Part shown: one piece after another, positions 7,915 through 16,038 of the stretch
Position numbering within the stretch: the stretch's first letter is position 1
Layout of the letters: every line of letters begins with the position of its first letter
Assembly: GCF_001315105.1 (NCBI RefSeq)
Contig: NZ_BAZR01000008.1
Location: 62,001-126,000 of the forward strand
DNA from: Paenibacillus sp. JCM 10914
Lineage (GTDB): Bacteria; Bacillota; Bacilli; Paenibacillales; Paenibacillaceae
Length of the DNA: 64,000 bases
Direction of reading: 5' to 3'
Notes under the pieces: generated by a model
Databases searched by the model: none
What the model was told of the DNA's origin: nothing
What the model saw: the letters and a program-made list of their open reading frames with translations, nothing else
Translations under genes and position numbers: made by a program

Positions 7915-8220
7915 TTACTTGCTATGGCTGATCAACAGCTCATATTTGTTCAAGGATGCGCCCAGAATGTTCTCATTCTTGCCCTGACCGTGAGATTGGC
8001 GGAACGAATCGCTGGAGGTCCAGCGCTTGAACGCCTCCTCATCATCCCAGACGGTGGAGACCTTTAATTCCTCGGATTCCGCGCCCTCCTTCGCCTCATG
8101 CCATACTTCCATCCGCACGAAACCTTCAATTTCTTGAACGCCTTTCGCTTCAGCGAATCGCTGAGCCAATTCTTGGCCGAAGCCCGGCTTGACCTTAATT
8201 GAGTTGGTAACAACCAGCAT
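7915..8220 (-). CDS. Antibiotic-biosynthesis-monooxygenase / HmoA-like heme-degrading protein
   Basis: The 101-residue protein starts at ATG 8220, behind GAAGGAGG. It has the ABM ferredoxin-like fold signature: an N-terminal MLVVTNSIKVKPGFGQELAQRF, EGFVRMEVWHE in the second strand, and the helix FKRWTSSDSFRQSHG. The W...S..F...H pattern is the one seen in IsdG/HmoA-type heme monooxygenases, where Trp and His help bind heme. Assignment to heme breakdown is therefore reasonable, but the key Asn at the N-terminus is only plausibly placed. No clear Fur box is visible upstream. It lies downstream of the DUF418 gene on the same strand. Confidence 0.72.
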   Translation of the reverse strand: MLVVTNSIKVKPGFGQELAQRFAEAKGVQEIEGFVRMEVWHEAKEGAESEELKVSTVWDDEEAFKRWTSSDSFRQSHGQGKNENILGASLNKYELLISHSK

Positions 8221-8316
8221 GCTGGATTCCTCCTTCGGTAATACGGATACATTCATGATTAACCTAGCCGCTTGCATGTACGTCCATTATACATGAATGC
8301 ACCGACCGATTTCATC

Positions 8317-9515
8317 TTAAGAGTCTATGGTCGTTACCGAAGGTGCAACCGTCTTAGGTTTGGCTCTTCCGCTCCAGGACCAGTAGGTGCCGATGCGCAG
8401 CAATCGTTCGATCGGACCGCTGCGGAAGCGTTTCAGCCAGAGCAGACTGCCTATCGCTAGCACTATATAGATAACGATGGCTAGCAGCGTTCCTTGCAGC
8501 ACACCGAGCTTGCCGAACATCCCCAGCCCGAATCCGTAGAATATCATTACGCACACGACACTTTGCATCAGATAATTGGTTAACGACATCCGTCCGACCG
8601 CTTCAAACGAGCGGATGACGAGCGACGTTCTTGAACTGTGCGCATATAGGAACGCGAACAAATATAGATATCCGAGCGCTAGCAACTGTCCTCCAAGTAA
8701 GGTGCCCACGCCGCTCCAGTCATGGTCTTTTCCTAGCATAACACCGGTCGTCTTCAAACCAAGACCCACAGGAACGAGCAGAGCCCAACGCAGATAACGT
8801 CTGCTCTCCTGCGAAGGATGAAGGAATTGCCCGCGTTTGGCAGCCGCCATTCCGAACAGAAACATAGGCGCATTAAGCAAGGGAACGAAGAGAACAACAA
8901 TGAACAGCACCCAGGCTGGAAAGTCGAACGGAGGATCTTCAGTGTTCCGGAAGTTCATGATCTCAGCAAAGCTGCCATTGCTGTAGACTTCCATGGACTG
9001 CTTCACGTAGCTCTCCATGCGAGTTGTCTCCGTAGCCGTAGGTCCATCGAACCAAATCCGAACGCCGAAGTAAGAAGCAGGAAGATCAAGCCCCAGATGA
9101 TAACGGTCTTGGCGTTTCGTTTCACGAACAGCAAGAGGAAGAAACCGATGGCCCCATAGAACAGCAGGATATCGCCATCCCACAGGAAGATCGAATGCAA
9201 TAAGCCTAACGCAATCAGCAGCATCGATCTGCGACTGAAGCTGCGCCCATACTTTAGCCCCTTCGCGAGCAGACTCTCGCGCATCTTAATCATGCTGTAC
9301 CCGAACAGGAACGTGAAGATGGGCATGAAGCTTCCTTCCACGAATACCTTCAGCATGTCGTGGCTGATCCGGTCGAGTGTAGTGGGCTGAAAATAATGCA
9401 TTTCGTCTTTGCCGAACATACCATACTGAAAAATCAGCAGATTAGCCATCAGAATGCCGAGCAAGCTAAGCCCCCGAATGGCATCAACAACGGTGGATCG
9501 TTTATTTGAATTCAT
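8317..9515 (-). CDS. DUF418 membrane protein (YeiB/YxaH-like; frameshifted near 9050)
   Basis: The gene is split into two overlapping frames. The upstream frame (9515 down to about 9050) gives the typical start VVDAIRGLSLLGILMANLL and FMPIFTFLFGYS. The downstream frame gives the DUF418 C-terminus with VGRMSLTNYLMQSVV and closing helices ending IERLLRIGTYW. One added base near 9045-9066 joins them into 399 residues, the normal family length, with about eight to ten membrane helices. The function of DUF418 proteins is unknown. The start ATG 9515 has GAGGTGATATAG upstream. A read error is the simplest explanation of the break. It diverges from the two-component system. Confidence 0.78.
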
Positions 9516-9564
9516 CTATATCACCTCTAACATCTAATATAGAAGCTCACCATAAACGCCTTGG

Positions 9565-9640
9565 AAACGTAAACCTAACTTTTTCTTAACACTTCCAGCA
9601 TTTGTTTAACTCCTGTTAAGGTTGCTGTGCTAGCATAAAA
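9565..9640 (+). promoter_or_regulatory. Divergent control region with TTAAC repeats
   Basis: The gap between DUF418 and the response regulator gene holds several TTAAC/TTAAG copies (CTTAAC near 9584, TTTAAC near 9606, GTTAAGG near 9616) at roughly one to two helical turns. This looks like a direct-repeat site for an OmpR-type regulator, suggesting autoregulation. Position and pattern are the only evidence. Confidence 0.4.
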
Positions 9641-9655
9641 GTCGGGTGAGGATAA

Positions 9656-10372
9656 ATGGATCATACACGGATATTAATTATTGATGACGAACCTTCCATT
9701 GTAAAAATGCTGCAGATGGTACTGCGCAAGGAAGGGTTTAACCGCATATACACGGCTTCAAACTGCAAGGAAGCTTTAAGGGAAATCGCTGCTCACGGCG
9801 CGGATATCGTATTGCTGGATGTGATGCTGCCGGACGGAACGGGATTTGACCTGTGTCCGTCCATCCGTTCCTATGGAAGTCCGCACATTCTGTTTCTGAC
9901 CGCCAAAGCCTCGGATCTGGATGTTCTGACCGGCTTTGCGATGGGCGGAGACGACTACGTGACCAAGCCGTTTAATCCGCTGGAGATTGCCGCAAGGATC
10001 AAAGCACGACTGCGCCGTGGCGGCATCGGGACCGAAAGCTCTGCGCAGCCGGTCACGCGGCGTACATGGGATTTCGGCCGCTTCAAGGTCGATGAGTCCG
10101 CCGGGGAGCTTACGGTGCTCGGAGAGCCTGTGCCGTGTCCGGCGCAGGTCTTTCAACTGCTGCTTTATTTCTGCAAGCATCCGGGTGTCGTATTTTCCAA
10201 ATCGCAGTTGTATGAAGCGGTATGGGGTATCGACGGTATGGGTGAGGATAACACGGTCATGGTGCATATCAGGCGTATTCGTGAGCGAATCGAGGAGGAT
10301 CCGAGCAATCCACAGTACTTACTGACGGTTCGGGGGCTGGGTTACAAGCTGGTTAAGGAGAGAGGACGATGA
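9656..10372 (+). CDS. OmpR/PhoB-family response regulator
   Basis: The 238-residue protein has a receiver domain at 1-120: IIDDEP acidic pair, phosphoryl Asp in DIVLLDVMLPDG near residue 55, and the conserved Lys in DDYVTKPFNPLE. A C-terminal winged helix follows (FSKSQLYEAVWGIDGMGEDNTVMVHIRRIRERIE). It should bind DNA when phosphorylated by the following kinase, whose ATG overlaps its TGA by four bases. The target is unknown; the divergent DUF418 gene and its own promoter (TTAAC repeats) are the nearest candidates. Confidence 0.9.
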   Translation: MDHTRILIIDDEPSIVKMLQMVLRKEGFNRIYTASNCKEALREIAAHGADIVLLDVMLPDGTGFDLCPSIRSYGSPHILFLTAKASDLDVLTGFAMGGDDYVTKPFNPLEIAARIKARLRRGGIGTESSAQPVTRRTWDFGRFKVDESAGELTVLGEPVPCPAQVFQLLLYFCKHPGVVFSKSQLYEAVWGIDGMGEDNTVMVHIRRIRERIEEDPSNPQYLLTVRGLGYKLVKERGR

Positions 10373-12138
10373 GGCTGCGTAGGAGGCTGGCGTTTCATTT
10401 CACGTATCAATTAATTGCGTTCTCCGCATTCATGTTTTGTTTTCTGATCGTGCTGCTGTTTTTCCTGATCAAGCATATCGGCGATGATGAGATGCGCCGC
10501 AATTTTCCGATGGGAGTCTTGAACAATATCGTCTCCGAAACGGTAACCGAGAATGGGGAAGTCTTGCTGTCGGAGGGCTGGAAGGTGTTGTTGAAGGAGC
10601 GGGCGATCTGGCTTCAGGTCGTGGATATGGAAGGGAATGTCATCCACGCTACGAATACGGTTGCGGACGTACCGTCCGAATATTCGGTAAGCAGCCTCCT
10701 TGAGATCAAGGAGGAGCGTCGTCTGGGCAAGTACACGATGGATTGGCAGATGGACTTAACGTATGAAGATCCGCTGCTGTACCTGATGGGGCGCATCGAC
10801 GAGGGAGCGGATCGGCTGCGAGGCTGGGTGGCTGACTTTCAGGTGAATGGCGTCGTTGGAGAGGGCCAGGAAGCTGCGCTTATAGACGAATTGGCGTTGC
10901 TCGGCGGTTATCTGCACGTCATCGACGAGCAAGGAACCGTCATTCAATCGATTGGCAGAGCGAATGAAGAGAAGGCGGCCTACCATCCGCTGGAGATCAT
11001 CGCCATGCAGGAGCAGCCCGGTACGTACGCGACGAATATAGCCGTTTACCGTGATTCGGTAAGCGCTAACACATGGATTTATCATACGCCGCAGGAAGGT
11101 TCCGTGGACAAGCGGCCGATGATGGAAGAAATGATATGGGTGGCCGTCTGGACGATGGTGTGCGTGCTTCTGCTGTCCTTGACCGTCGCGATCTGGCACG
11201 GTTACCGCTATAGCCGGCCGTTGCTGTTGTTCACTGGCTGGTTCGAACGGATGGGCAGCGGCTCATATGAGGAGGTATTGACACCGAAGGACCGTAAGCG
11301 AGTCTTCCGCAAAAACGGGAAGCTTCGCACAAGATTCAAACTGTACAAGGAAGTCATTCAGTCTTTCTATGACATGGCGGAGCGCCTTGCGGAAATTGAA
11401 CGGGAGCGGAAGCGGCTGGATCGGAACCGGGAAGAGTGGATGTCGGGCATCTCCCACGATCTTCGTACACCCTTATCCTCGATTCAGGGTTATGGCTACA
11501 TGCTGGAGAGCGCTCCGCAGGATTGGGATCCAGTAGAGCTGCGCGAAATGGGAACCGTGATCCGGGAGAAAGGGGACTATATGCTGGAGTTGATCAACGA
11601 CTTCTCGCTTGTGTTCCATCTTAAGAGCGAGATCCGTCCGCAGGAGCTCTCCCGCCTTGATCTGAATGAATTGGTGCGTCGCTGCGTGCTTAAATATGTT
11701 AACGATGCGACAAGGAAGGCCGCCTTTACCTATATCGGAAGCGAGGCTCCGGTGTTTGTGAATGGCAACGCCAAGTGGCTGCAGCGGCTGATGGACAATC
11801 TAATCTCGAATGCGGTCAAGCATAATCCCGAAGGCGTCAAGGTGGAAGTTCGGGTTGAGCGAAGACCGAGCGGCGCAGCCATCATGGTCGCAGATCAAGG
11901 CGTGGGCATGGATGAAGAGACGCGAATAAATCTGTTTGAGCGTTACTACCGGGGTACCAACACGGAGGAGAGTATGGAAGGATCGGGTCTTGGAATGAGC
12001 ATTGCCAAAGCGATCGTGGAAGCCCACAAGGGCAGCGTCAGCGTGTGGTCTGAGATGGGGAGGGGCACGACGCTGACCGTTCTTTTGCCGGAGGCCGACA
12101 AACCGCCTATCGTTCAGGACACATGCCGTAGTGAGTAA
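10369..12138 (+). CDS. Membrane sensor histidine kinase
   Basis: The 589-residue kinase has a first membrane helix at about 10-37 and an extracellular sensor of roughly 210 residues. A second helix at about 250-275 (WVAVWTMVCVLLLSLTVAIW) and a HAMP-like linker follow. The HisKA H-box is WMSGISHDLRTPLSSIQGY, and the HATPase boxes are N (LMDNLISNAVKHN), G1 (ADQGVGMD) and G2 (GSGLGMSIAKAI). It phosphorylates the regulator encoded just upstream (overlap ATGA). The signal is unknown. No ABC transporter of the bacitracin type is adjacent. Confidence 0.9.
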   Translation: MRLRRRLAFHFTYQLIAFSAFMFCFLIVLLFFLIKHIGDDEMRRNFPMGVLNNIVSETVTENGEVLLSEGWKVLLKERAIWLQVVDMEGNVIHATNTVADVPSEYSVSSLLEIKEERRLGKYTMDWQMDLTYEDPLLYLMGRIDEGADRLRGWVADFQVNGVVGEGQEAALIDELALLGGYLHVIDEQGTVIQSIGRANEEKAAYHPLEIIAMQEQPGTYATNIAVYRDSVSANTWIYHTPQEGSVDKRPMMEEMIWVAVWTMVCVLLLSLTVAIWHGYRYSRPLLLFTGWFERMGSGSYEEVLTPKDRKRVFRKNGKLRTRFKLYKEVIQSFYDMAERLAEIERERKRLDRNREEWMSGISHDLRTPLSSIQGYGYMLESAPQDWDPVELREMGTVIREKGDYMLELINDFSLVFHLKSEIRPQELSRLDLNELVRRCVLKYVNDATRKAAFTYIGSEAPVFVNGNAKWLQRLMDNLISNAVKHNPEGVKVEVRVERRPSGAAIMVADQGVGMDEETRINLFERYYRGTNTEESMEGSGLGMSIAKAIVEAHKGSVSVWSEMGRGTTLTVLLPEADKPPIVQDTCRSE

Positions 12139-12146
12139 ATTGAATG

Positions 12147-12182
12147 TTGTGATTTAGTTAGCGTTCACTTATGATATATGTA
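12147..12182 (+). promoter_or_regulatory. tetR promoter with operator in the spacer; likely leaderless start
   Basis: TTGTGA (12147-12152) and TATGAT (12170-12175) are 17 bases apart. The spacer plus the adjacent bases reads TTTAGTTAGCGTTCACTTA (12153-12171), close to the inverted copy before the flavodoxin gene. Transcription would begin about 12182, the A of the tetR ATG, and there is no ribosome site. Leaderless translation is therefore likely. Confidence 0.6.
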
Positions 12183-12772
12183 TGAAAAAGAAACCGCATG
12201 TCGATAGCAAGAAGAAGGATATTCTGTATGCCGCCATGAAGCTGTTTGCCGAGAAAGGCGTAGACGGTGTATCCGTGAAGGAGATTGGCGCCGCTGCTGG
12301 TGTGACGGATGCAGCCATCTACAAGCACTTCACGAACAAGGATGCGGTGGCTGCAGAAGCGTTCGAGGAGTATTGCGGTAGCATGACGCGTCTGATCGAT
12401 TATTATGTCTCATTGAAGGGATCGTTCGCGGAGCGGCTGACCGCGCTGATCGCAGAGGTACTGAAGTCTTACGATGAGGATCGTTACGGTCTGTTGCTGC
12501 TCTCGCAGCAGCACGAATTGTTCACTGAAGTCTTGAAGGGCCGAGGACGTCAACCACTGGATGCATTGGAGGATCTCTTGCAGCAGGCGGTAGCACGCCA
12601 GGAGATTCCACCGCAGAATACCCGTCTAACCGCGGTGCTGATTGTTGGTTCATTCAGTCAGTTGGCGATTTCAACTATGCAAGGGGACTTGGAAGAGCCG
12701 CTGTCTCCACTGGCTTCTGAAGTGACCAAGTATTTGTTGGCTTTGACAAGTTTGGGAAAGGGTCTGTCGTGA
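12182..12772 (+). CDS. TetR/AcrR-family repressor
   Basis: The 196-residue regulator has the TetR helix-turn-helix at about 20-60: VDGVSVKEIGAAAGVTDAAIYKHFTNKDAV. The C-terminal ligand domain is variable and its inducer unknown. The ATG at 12182 has no Shine-Dalgarno sequence, and the promoter -10 ends only six bases before it. The probable operator TTTAGTTAGC-NNN-CACT lies in its own promoter spacer and again, inverted, before the next gene. It therefore likely represses itself and the quinone reductase. A terminator hairpin overlaps its stop. Confidence 0.85.
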   Translation: MKKKPHVDSKKKDILYAAMKLFAEKGVDGVSVKEIGAAAGVTDAAIYKHFTNKDAVAAEAFEEYCGSMTRLIDYYVSLKGSFAERLTALIAEVLKSYDEDRYGLLLLSQQHELFTEVLKGRGRQPLDALEDLLQQAVARQEIPPQNTRLTAVLIVGSFSQLAISTMQGDLEEPLSPLASEVTKYLLALTSLGKGLS

Positions 12773-12789
12773 CCTTTTCTTTCTTTTTT
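12757..12789 (+). terminator. Intrinsic terminator after tetR
   Basis: AAAGGGTC (12757-12764) pairs with GACCTTTT (12771-12778), followed by a long T-rich run. The stop codon lies in the loop and 3' arm. Confidence 0.65.
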
Positions 12790-12797
12790 AGCTTGAG

Positions 12798-12817
12798 GTT
12801 AGTGTTTGCTAACTAAA
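12798..12817 (-). promoter_or_regulatory. Second TetR operator, before the quinone reductase gene
   Basis: Read on the minus strand, this is TTTAGTTAGCAAACACTAAC. It shares TTTAGTTAGC and CACT with the site in the tetR promoter (12153-12171). It overlaps a possible -35 TTGAGG (12794-12799) of the flavodoxin gene. Confidence 0.6.
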
Positions 12818-12836
12818 TAATGAGGAGGAATGGAAC

Positions 12837-13415
12837 GTGAAGAAGATTCTGATTATTCAAGGTAACCCGGTCGAGAACAGCTATGGCCGAGATCTGGCGA
12901 AGGTGTATGCTCAAGGGGCGGTAGAATCGGGTGCGCAAGTGCGCGAGCTTGTGTTGGCACAGTTGGATTTCAATTTGAATTTATCGGGTGGCTACAGGGG
13001 CGAGCAATTGTTGGAGCCGGATCTGCAAGAAGCGCAAGCGTTGATTGCTTGGGCGGATCATCTCGTATTCATCTACCCGAATTGGTGGGGCGGCATGCCT
13101 GCCCTGCTCAAGGGTTTCATCGACCGGGTCTTTCTGCCTGGGTTTGCCTTCAAGTATCGTAAGAACTCGGCACTCCCCGAGCAGCTGCTCAAGGGCAAGA
13201 CCGCCCGCCTGATCGTAACGATGGATTCACCATACTTGTATTATCGTTATTATCTCGGTCAGCCCGGTCATCGGATGATGAAGCATTCCCTTCTCAAATT
13301 CTGTGGAGTGGGCAAGGTTCGAGCAACGAATATCACCAAGCTGCGTCAATTGAGTGATTCCGCAAGGGAACGGTGGCTGATGAACGTACAAAGAATGGGG
13401 CAGCAGTGGGTATAA
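12837..13415 (+). CDS. NAD(P)H-dependent flavodoxin-fold quinone reductase (MdaB/KefF type)
   Basis: The 192-residue flavoprotein starts at GTG 12837 behind GAGGAGG. The FMN phosphate loop is IQGNPVENSYGRDLA near the N-terminus. The family hallmark is VFIYPNWWGGMPALLKGFID at about 79-98, followed by RVFLPGFAFKY. Such enzymes reduce quinones or nitro compounds by two electrons with NAD(P)H and protect against electrophiles. The adjacent TetR gene and the shared operator suggest induction by quinone-like compounds. Functional substrate unknown. Confidence 0.85.
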   Translation: MKKILIIQGNPVENSYGRDLAKVYAQGAVESGAQVRELVLAQLDFNLNLSGGYRGEQLLEPDLQEAQALIAWADHLVFIYPNWWGGMPALLKGFIDRVFLPGFAFKYRKNSALPEQLLKGKTARLIVTMDSPYLYYRYYLGQPGHRMMKHSLLKFCGVGKVRATNITKLRQLSDSARERWLMNVQRMGQQWV

Positions 13416-13536
13416 GCAGGTTATCCCGGCCATGCAGTTCCTTCCAGCGGCTTGACTTCGAGGACGGGAAGATTAATAATGCTTACAATGCAAGAAAATG
13501 AATAGCTTCGATTACAACTAATTTTCATAAGACAAT

Positions 13537-13609
13537 CTTAATGTATATGCCGGGGAATAGGGCCCGGGCGTCTCTACCAGGTTACCGTAAATGACTTGAC
13601 TACATGAAG
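13537..13609 (+). ncRNA. Purine riboswitch aptamer (guanine-type)
   Basis: The aptamer core is complete. P1 arms are CTTAATG (13537-13543) and CATGAAG (13603-13609). TATA in J1/2 is followed by a GC-rich P2 hairpin whose loop reads GAATAGG, J2/3 GTCTCTACC, loop L3 ACCGTAAAT, and J3/1 GACTAC. The base after GA is C, the specificity position that selects guanine or hypoxanthine (adenine-type aptamers have T). It lies about 230 bases before the adenine deaminase gene, with a terminator-like hairpin between them. Confidence 0.88.
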
Positions 13610-13730
13610 GATGAGAAGAAGATAATACCTCTGGCCGGGATACATTGATCCAAGTATGATCTAGCCCTGCCATGCAAGGCGGATACAACAGGCGCAGGCT
13701 TCTCATTCTTGATGTGATCGACATACGGCA

Positions 13731-13768
13731 CCCGGGCAGATTCGCTGTCCGGGCTGTTGTTGTGTCTA
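13731..13768 (+). terminator. Riboswitch-controlled terminator of ade
   Basis: CCCGGGCAG (13731-13739) pairs with CTGTCCGGG (13745-13753) around ATTCG, followed by a TGTTGTTGTGT tail. It stands between the purine aptamer and ade, and is the probable expression platform. Confidence 0.65.
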
Positions 13769-13842
13769 TATTCTGCACACCCGATCAGGGCATACTTCTA
13801 TGTTAAGGTGGATTTATTAATTCAGAGGAGCGTGCAATCATC

Positions 13843-15644
13843 ATGAGTTCAAATACAAGACAGAAACGATACGAGGTCAGCCGGCAATTGGGGCAGGTAG
13901 CTTTAGGTCAGGCGCCAGCGGATCTGGTGATCAAGAACGGCACGCTGGTCAATGTGTTTACAGGCGAACTGCAGCAGCATATCGATGTAGCAATGGCTGC
14001 GGGCAGAATAGCATATATCGGCCATGCAGACCACACGATCGGTGAAGGGACTCAAGTCATCGATGCGAACGGACGATATATTACGCCAGGTTTGCTGGAT
14101 GGACATATGCATGTCGAGAGTACGATGCTAACCGTGACGGAGTTTGCCAAGGCGGCGATTGTGAGCGGAACGACGGGCATTTACATGGACCCGCACGAAA
14201 TAGCCAACGTATTCGGCATGGAAGGTGTGCGCTGGATGCACGAGGAAGGACAACAGTTACCGCTTAAGGTATTTACGACCATTCCGTCCTGCGTTCCAGC
14301 TACATTTGATCTCGAGGATGCCGGTGCCCAGCTTGGGGTGGCTGACATTGAAGAGGGACTTACTTGGCCAGGCGTTGCAGGACTCGGGGAAGTGATGAAC
14401 TTCCCCGGCGTTGTGTATGGTGATCCGACAATGAGCGGAGAGATCGAGGCAACGCTTCGGGCTGGAAAGACGGTAACCGGCCACTTCCCGGCAGAGGACG
14501 ACAAAATGCTGCAGGCCTATCTCGCTACCGGAGTGAGCTCCGACCATGAAACGGTGACGCGGGAACAAGCGCTGGAGAAGGTTCGGCTCGGTATGCATCT
14601 GATGATCCGCGAAGGATCGGCATGGCAGGATGTGAAGGAAGTCATCAAGGTCATTACCGAGGATAAGGTTCGCACGGATAACATCTCGCTTGTCACCGAT
14701 GACGTTTATCCACAGACGCTGCTTAGACTGGGGCATATGAATCATGTGGTGCGCCGTGCGATTGAAGAAGGCGTAGATCCGGTAACGGCCGTTCAGCTCG
14801 GCACGATCAATGTGGCTCGTTACTTCGGGATGGATACGGAGCTTGGCAGTATCTCGCCAGGGAAGACAGCTGATATCCTGCTCATCGATGATCTCAAGGC
14901 CATGGTGCCGTCGGTTGTTATTACGGATGGAGAGGTCGTGGCAGAGAACGGGCAGATCGTGAAGCCGTTCCCAGCTTATCAATACCCGGAGAAGGCATTC
15001 AACTCGATTCGCCTGCCGCGTGCGCTTCAGGCGGACGATTTCTCGCTGAAGAGTAAATTCGATACGACACGCTCGGAAGTGAACGTTGTGCGCGTGATCG
15101 AGAATAGCGCGCGGACGGCGAAGATGACGGCCGTACTTGCTGTAGAAGAAGGGATTATTCAACCGGATCTGGAGCAGGACGTGGTGCAGCTCGCATGCAT
15201 CGAGCGTCATGGTGGAACCGGTCAGATCTCGCTTGGATTTGCCAGCGGCTTCGGACTGAAATCGGGGGCTGTCGCATCGACAGTGGCCCATGACAGCCAC
15301 AACCTGCTCGTCATGGGTACAACGCCGAAGACATGGCGCTTGCCGCCAATGAGCTCGCCGCATGCGGCGGCGGTATGATCGTCGTTCGGGACGGGCAGGT
15401 GCTGGCGAAGGTCGCGATGCCGATTGCCGGCCTGCTGGCAGACCGTCCAGTGGAGACGGTGGCCGAAGAGGTGGCTGCTCTGGAAGAAGGCTGGAAGGAG
15501 CTGGGCTGCTTCATCCATGCACCGTTCATGACCTTCTCGCTGATTGCGCTCCCGGTCATTCCGGAAATCCGGATCACGAACCGGGGCATTGCGGATGTGA
15601 CCGAGTTTAGGCTGATGGAGACGGAGATCCGGGCCGTAGAATAA
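13843..15644 (+). CDS. ade: Adenine deaminase (frameshifted near 15320)
   Basis: Adenine deaminase of the amidohydrolase family converts adenine to hypoxanthine for purine salvage. The metal site motif GLLDGHMHVESTML lies near residue 86, with DPHEIANVFG, GLGEVMNFPGVV and GHFPAED further on. The C-terminal domain is complete only if one base is added around 15318-15324. There the frame changes from ...NLLVMGTT to AEDMALAANELAACGGG, the expected family sequence. The joined protein is 600 residues. The start ATG 13843 has GAGGAGCG upstream. A guanine-type riboswitch and terminator precede it. The break is probably a read error. Confidence 0.88.
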
Positions 15645-15740
15645 TCAAGCTTGGTGCAGCAGAACAATCCATTTGATGTTAATCCAATAAATAAAGCGAT
15701 TGCTTATTTGGCTTGCTCAAAGATTGATATTTTGCTTCGT

Positions 15741-15773
15741 AGACCGCAGAGTATGTCTCTGCGGTCTTTTTTT
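15741..15773 (+). terminator. Intrinsic terminator after ade
   Basis: AGACCGCAGA (15741-15750) pairs perfectly with TCTGCGGTCT (15758-15767), followed by a run of T residues. Confidence 0.9.
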
Positions 15774-15891
15774 GCGTCCGAAATAACTCGTACGAAGGAA
15801 GGAAGCCGGACCATGGGCGCATTATTGGAAAAGCAAGATTAGAGCGGATGTGTCGGCGGGTCGGTAAATTTATGAATTCAATCACAAACTT

Positions 15892-15907
15892 CGTGATTTT
15901 TGTCACA
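15892..15907 (+). promoter_or_regulatory. Upstream Fnr/CRP-type site of the cyd operon
   Basis: CGTGATTTTTGTCACA fits (T/C)GTGA-N6-TCACA. Its centre is 52 bases, about five helical turns, upstream of the second, perfect site. Confidence 0.55.
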
Positions 15908-15943
15908 AATTTATAACTTTTTCATGCTGAAAGACGGATTTTA

Positions 15944-15986
15944 TGTGATGTAAATCACAATCCTTTCGATCGTTCTCTGTGATAAT
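15944..15986 (+). promoter_or_regulatory. Perfect Fnr-type palindrome and -10 of the cyd promoter
   Basis: TGTGATGTAAATCACA (15944-15959) is a perfect TGTGA-N6-TCACA palindrome. The -10 GATAAT is at 15981-15986. A start near 15993 puts the palindrome centre at about -41.5, the class II activator position. In Bacillus this motif is bound by Fnr under low oxygen; Rex is an alternative regulator. Confidence 0.72.
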
Positions 15987-16038
15987 ACGAACAGAAGCAC
16001 AATCAATGATCACGTGAATGAGAAGGAAGGGGTATCAT

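Noticed and set aside
8221..8310. Fur box before the HmoA-like gene
   Set aside because: No stretch resembling TGATAATNATTATCA is visible.
14257..15363. Open frame of 368 codons antisense to ade
   Set aside because: Codon pattern and motifs support ade on the plus strand; the antisense frame has no ribosome site and no recognisable domain.
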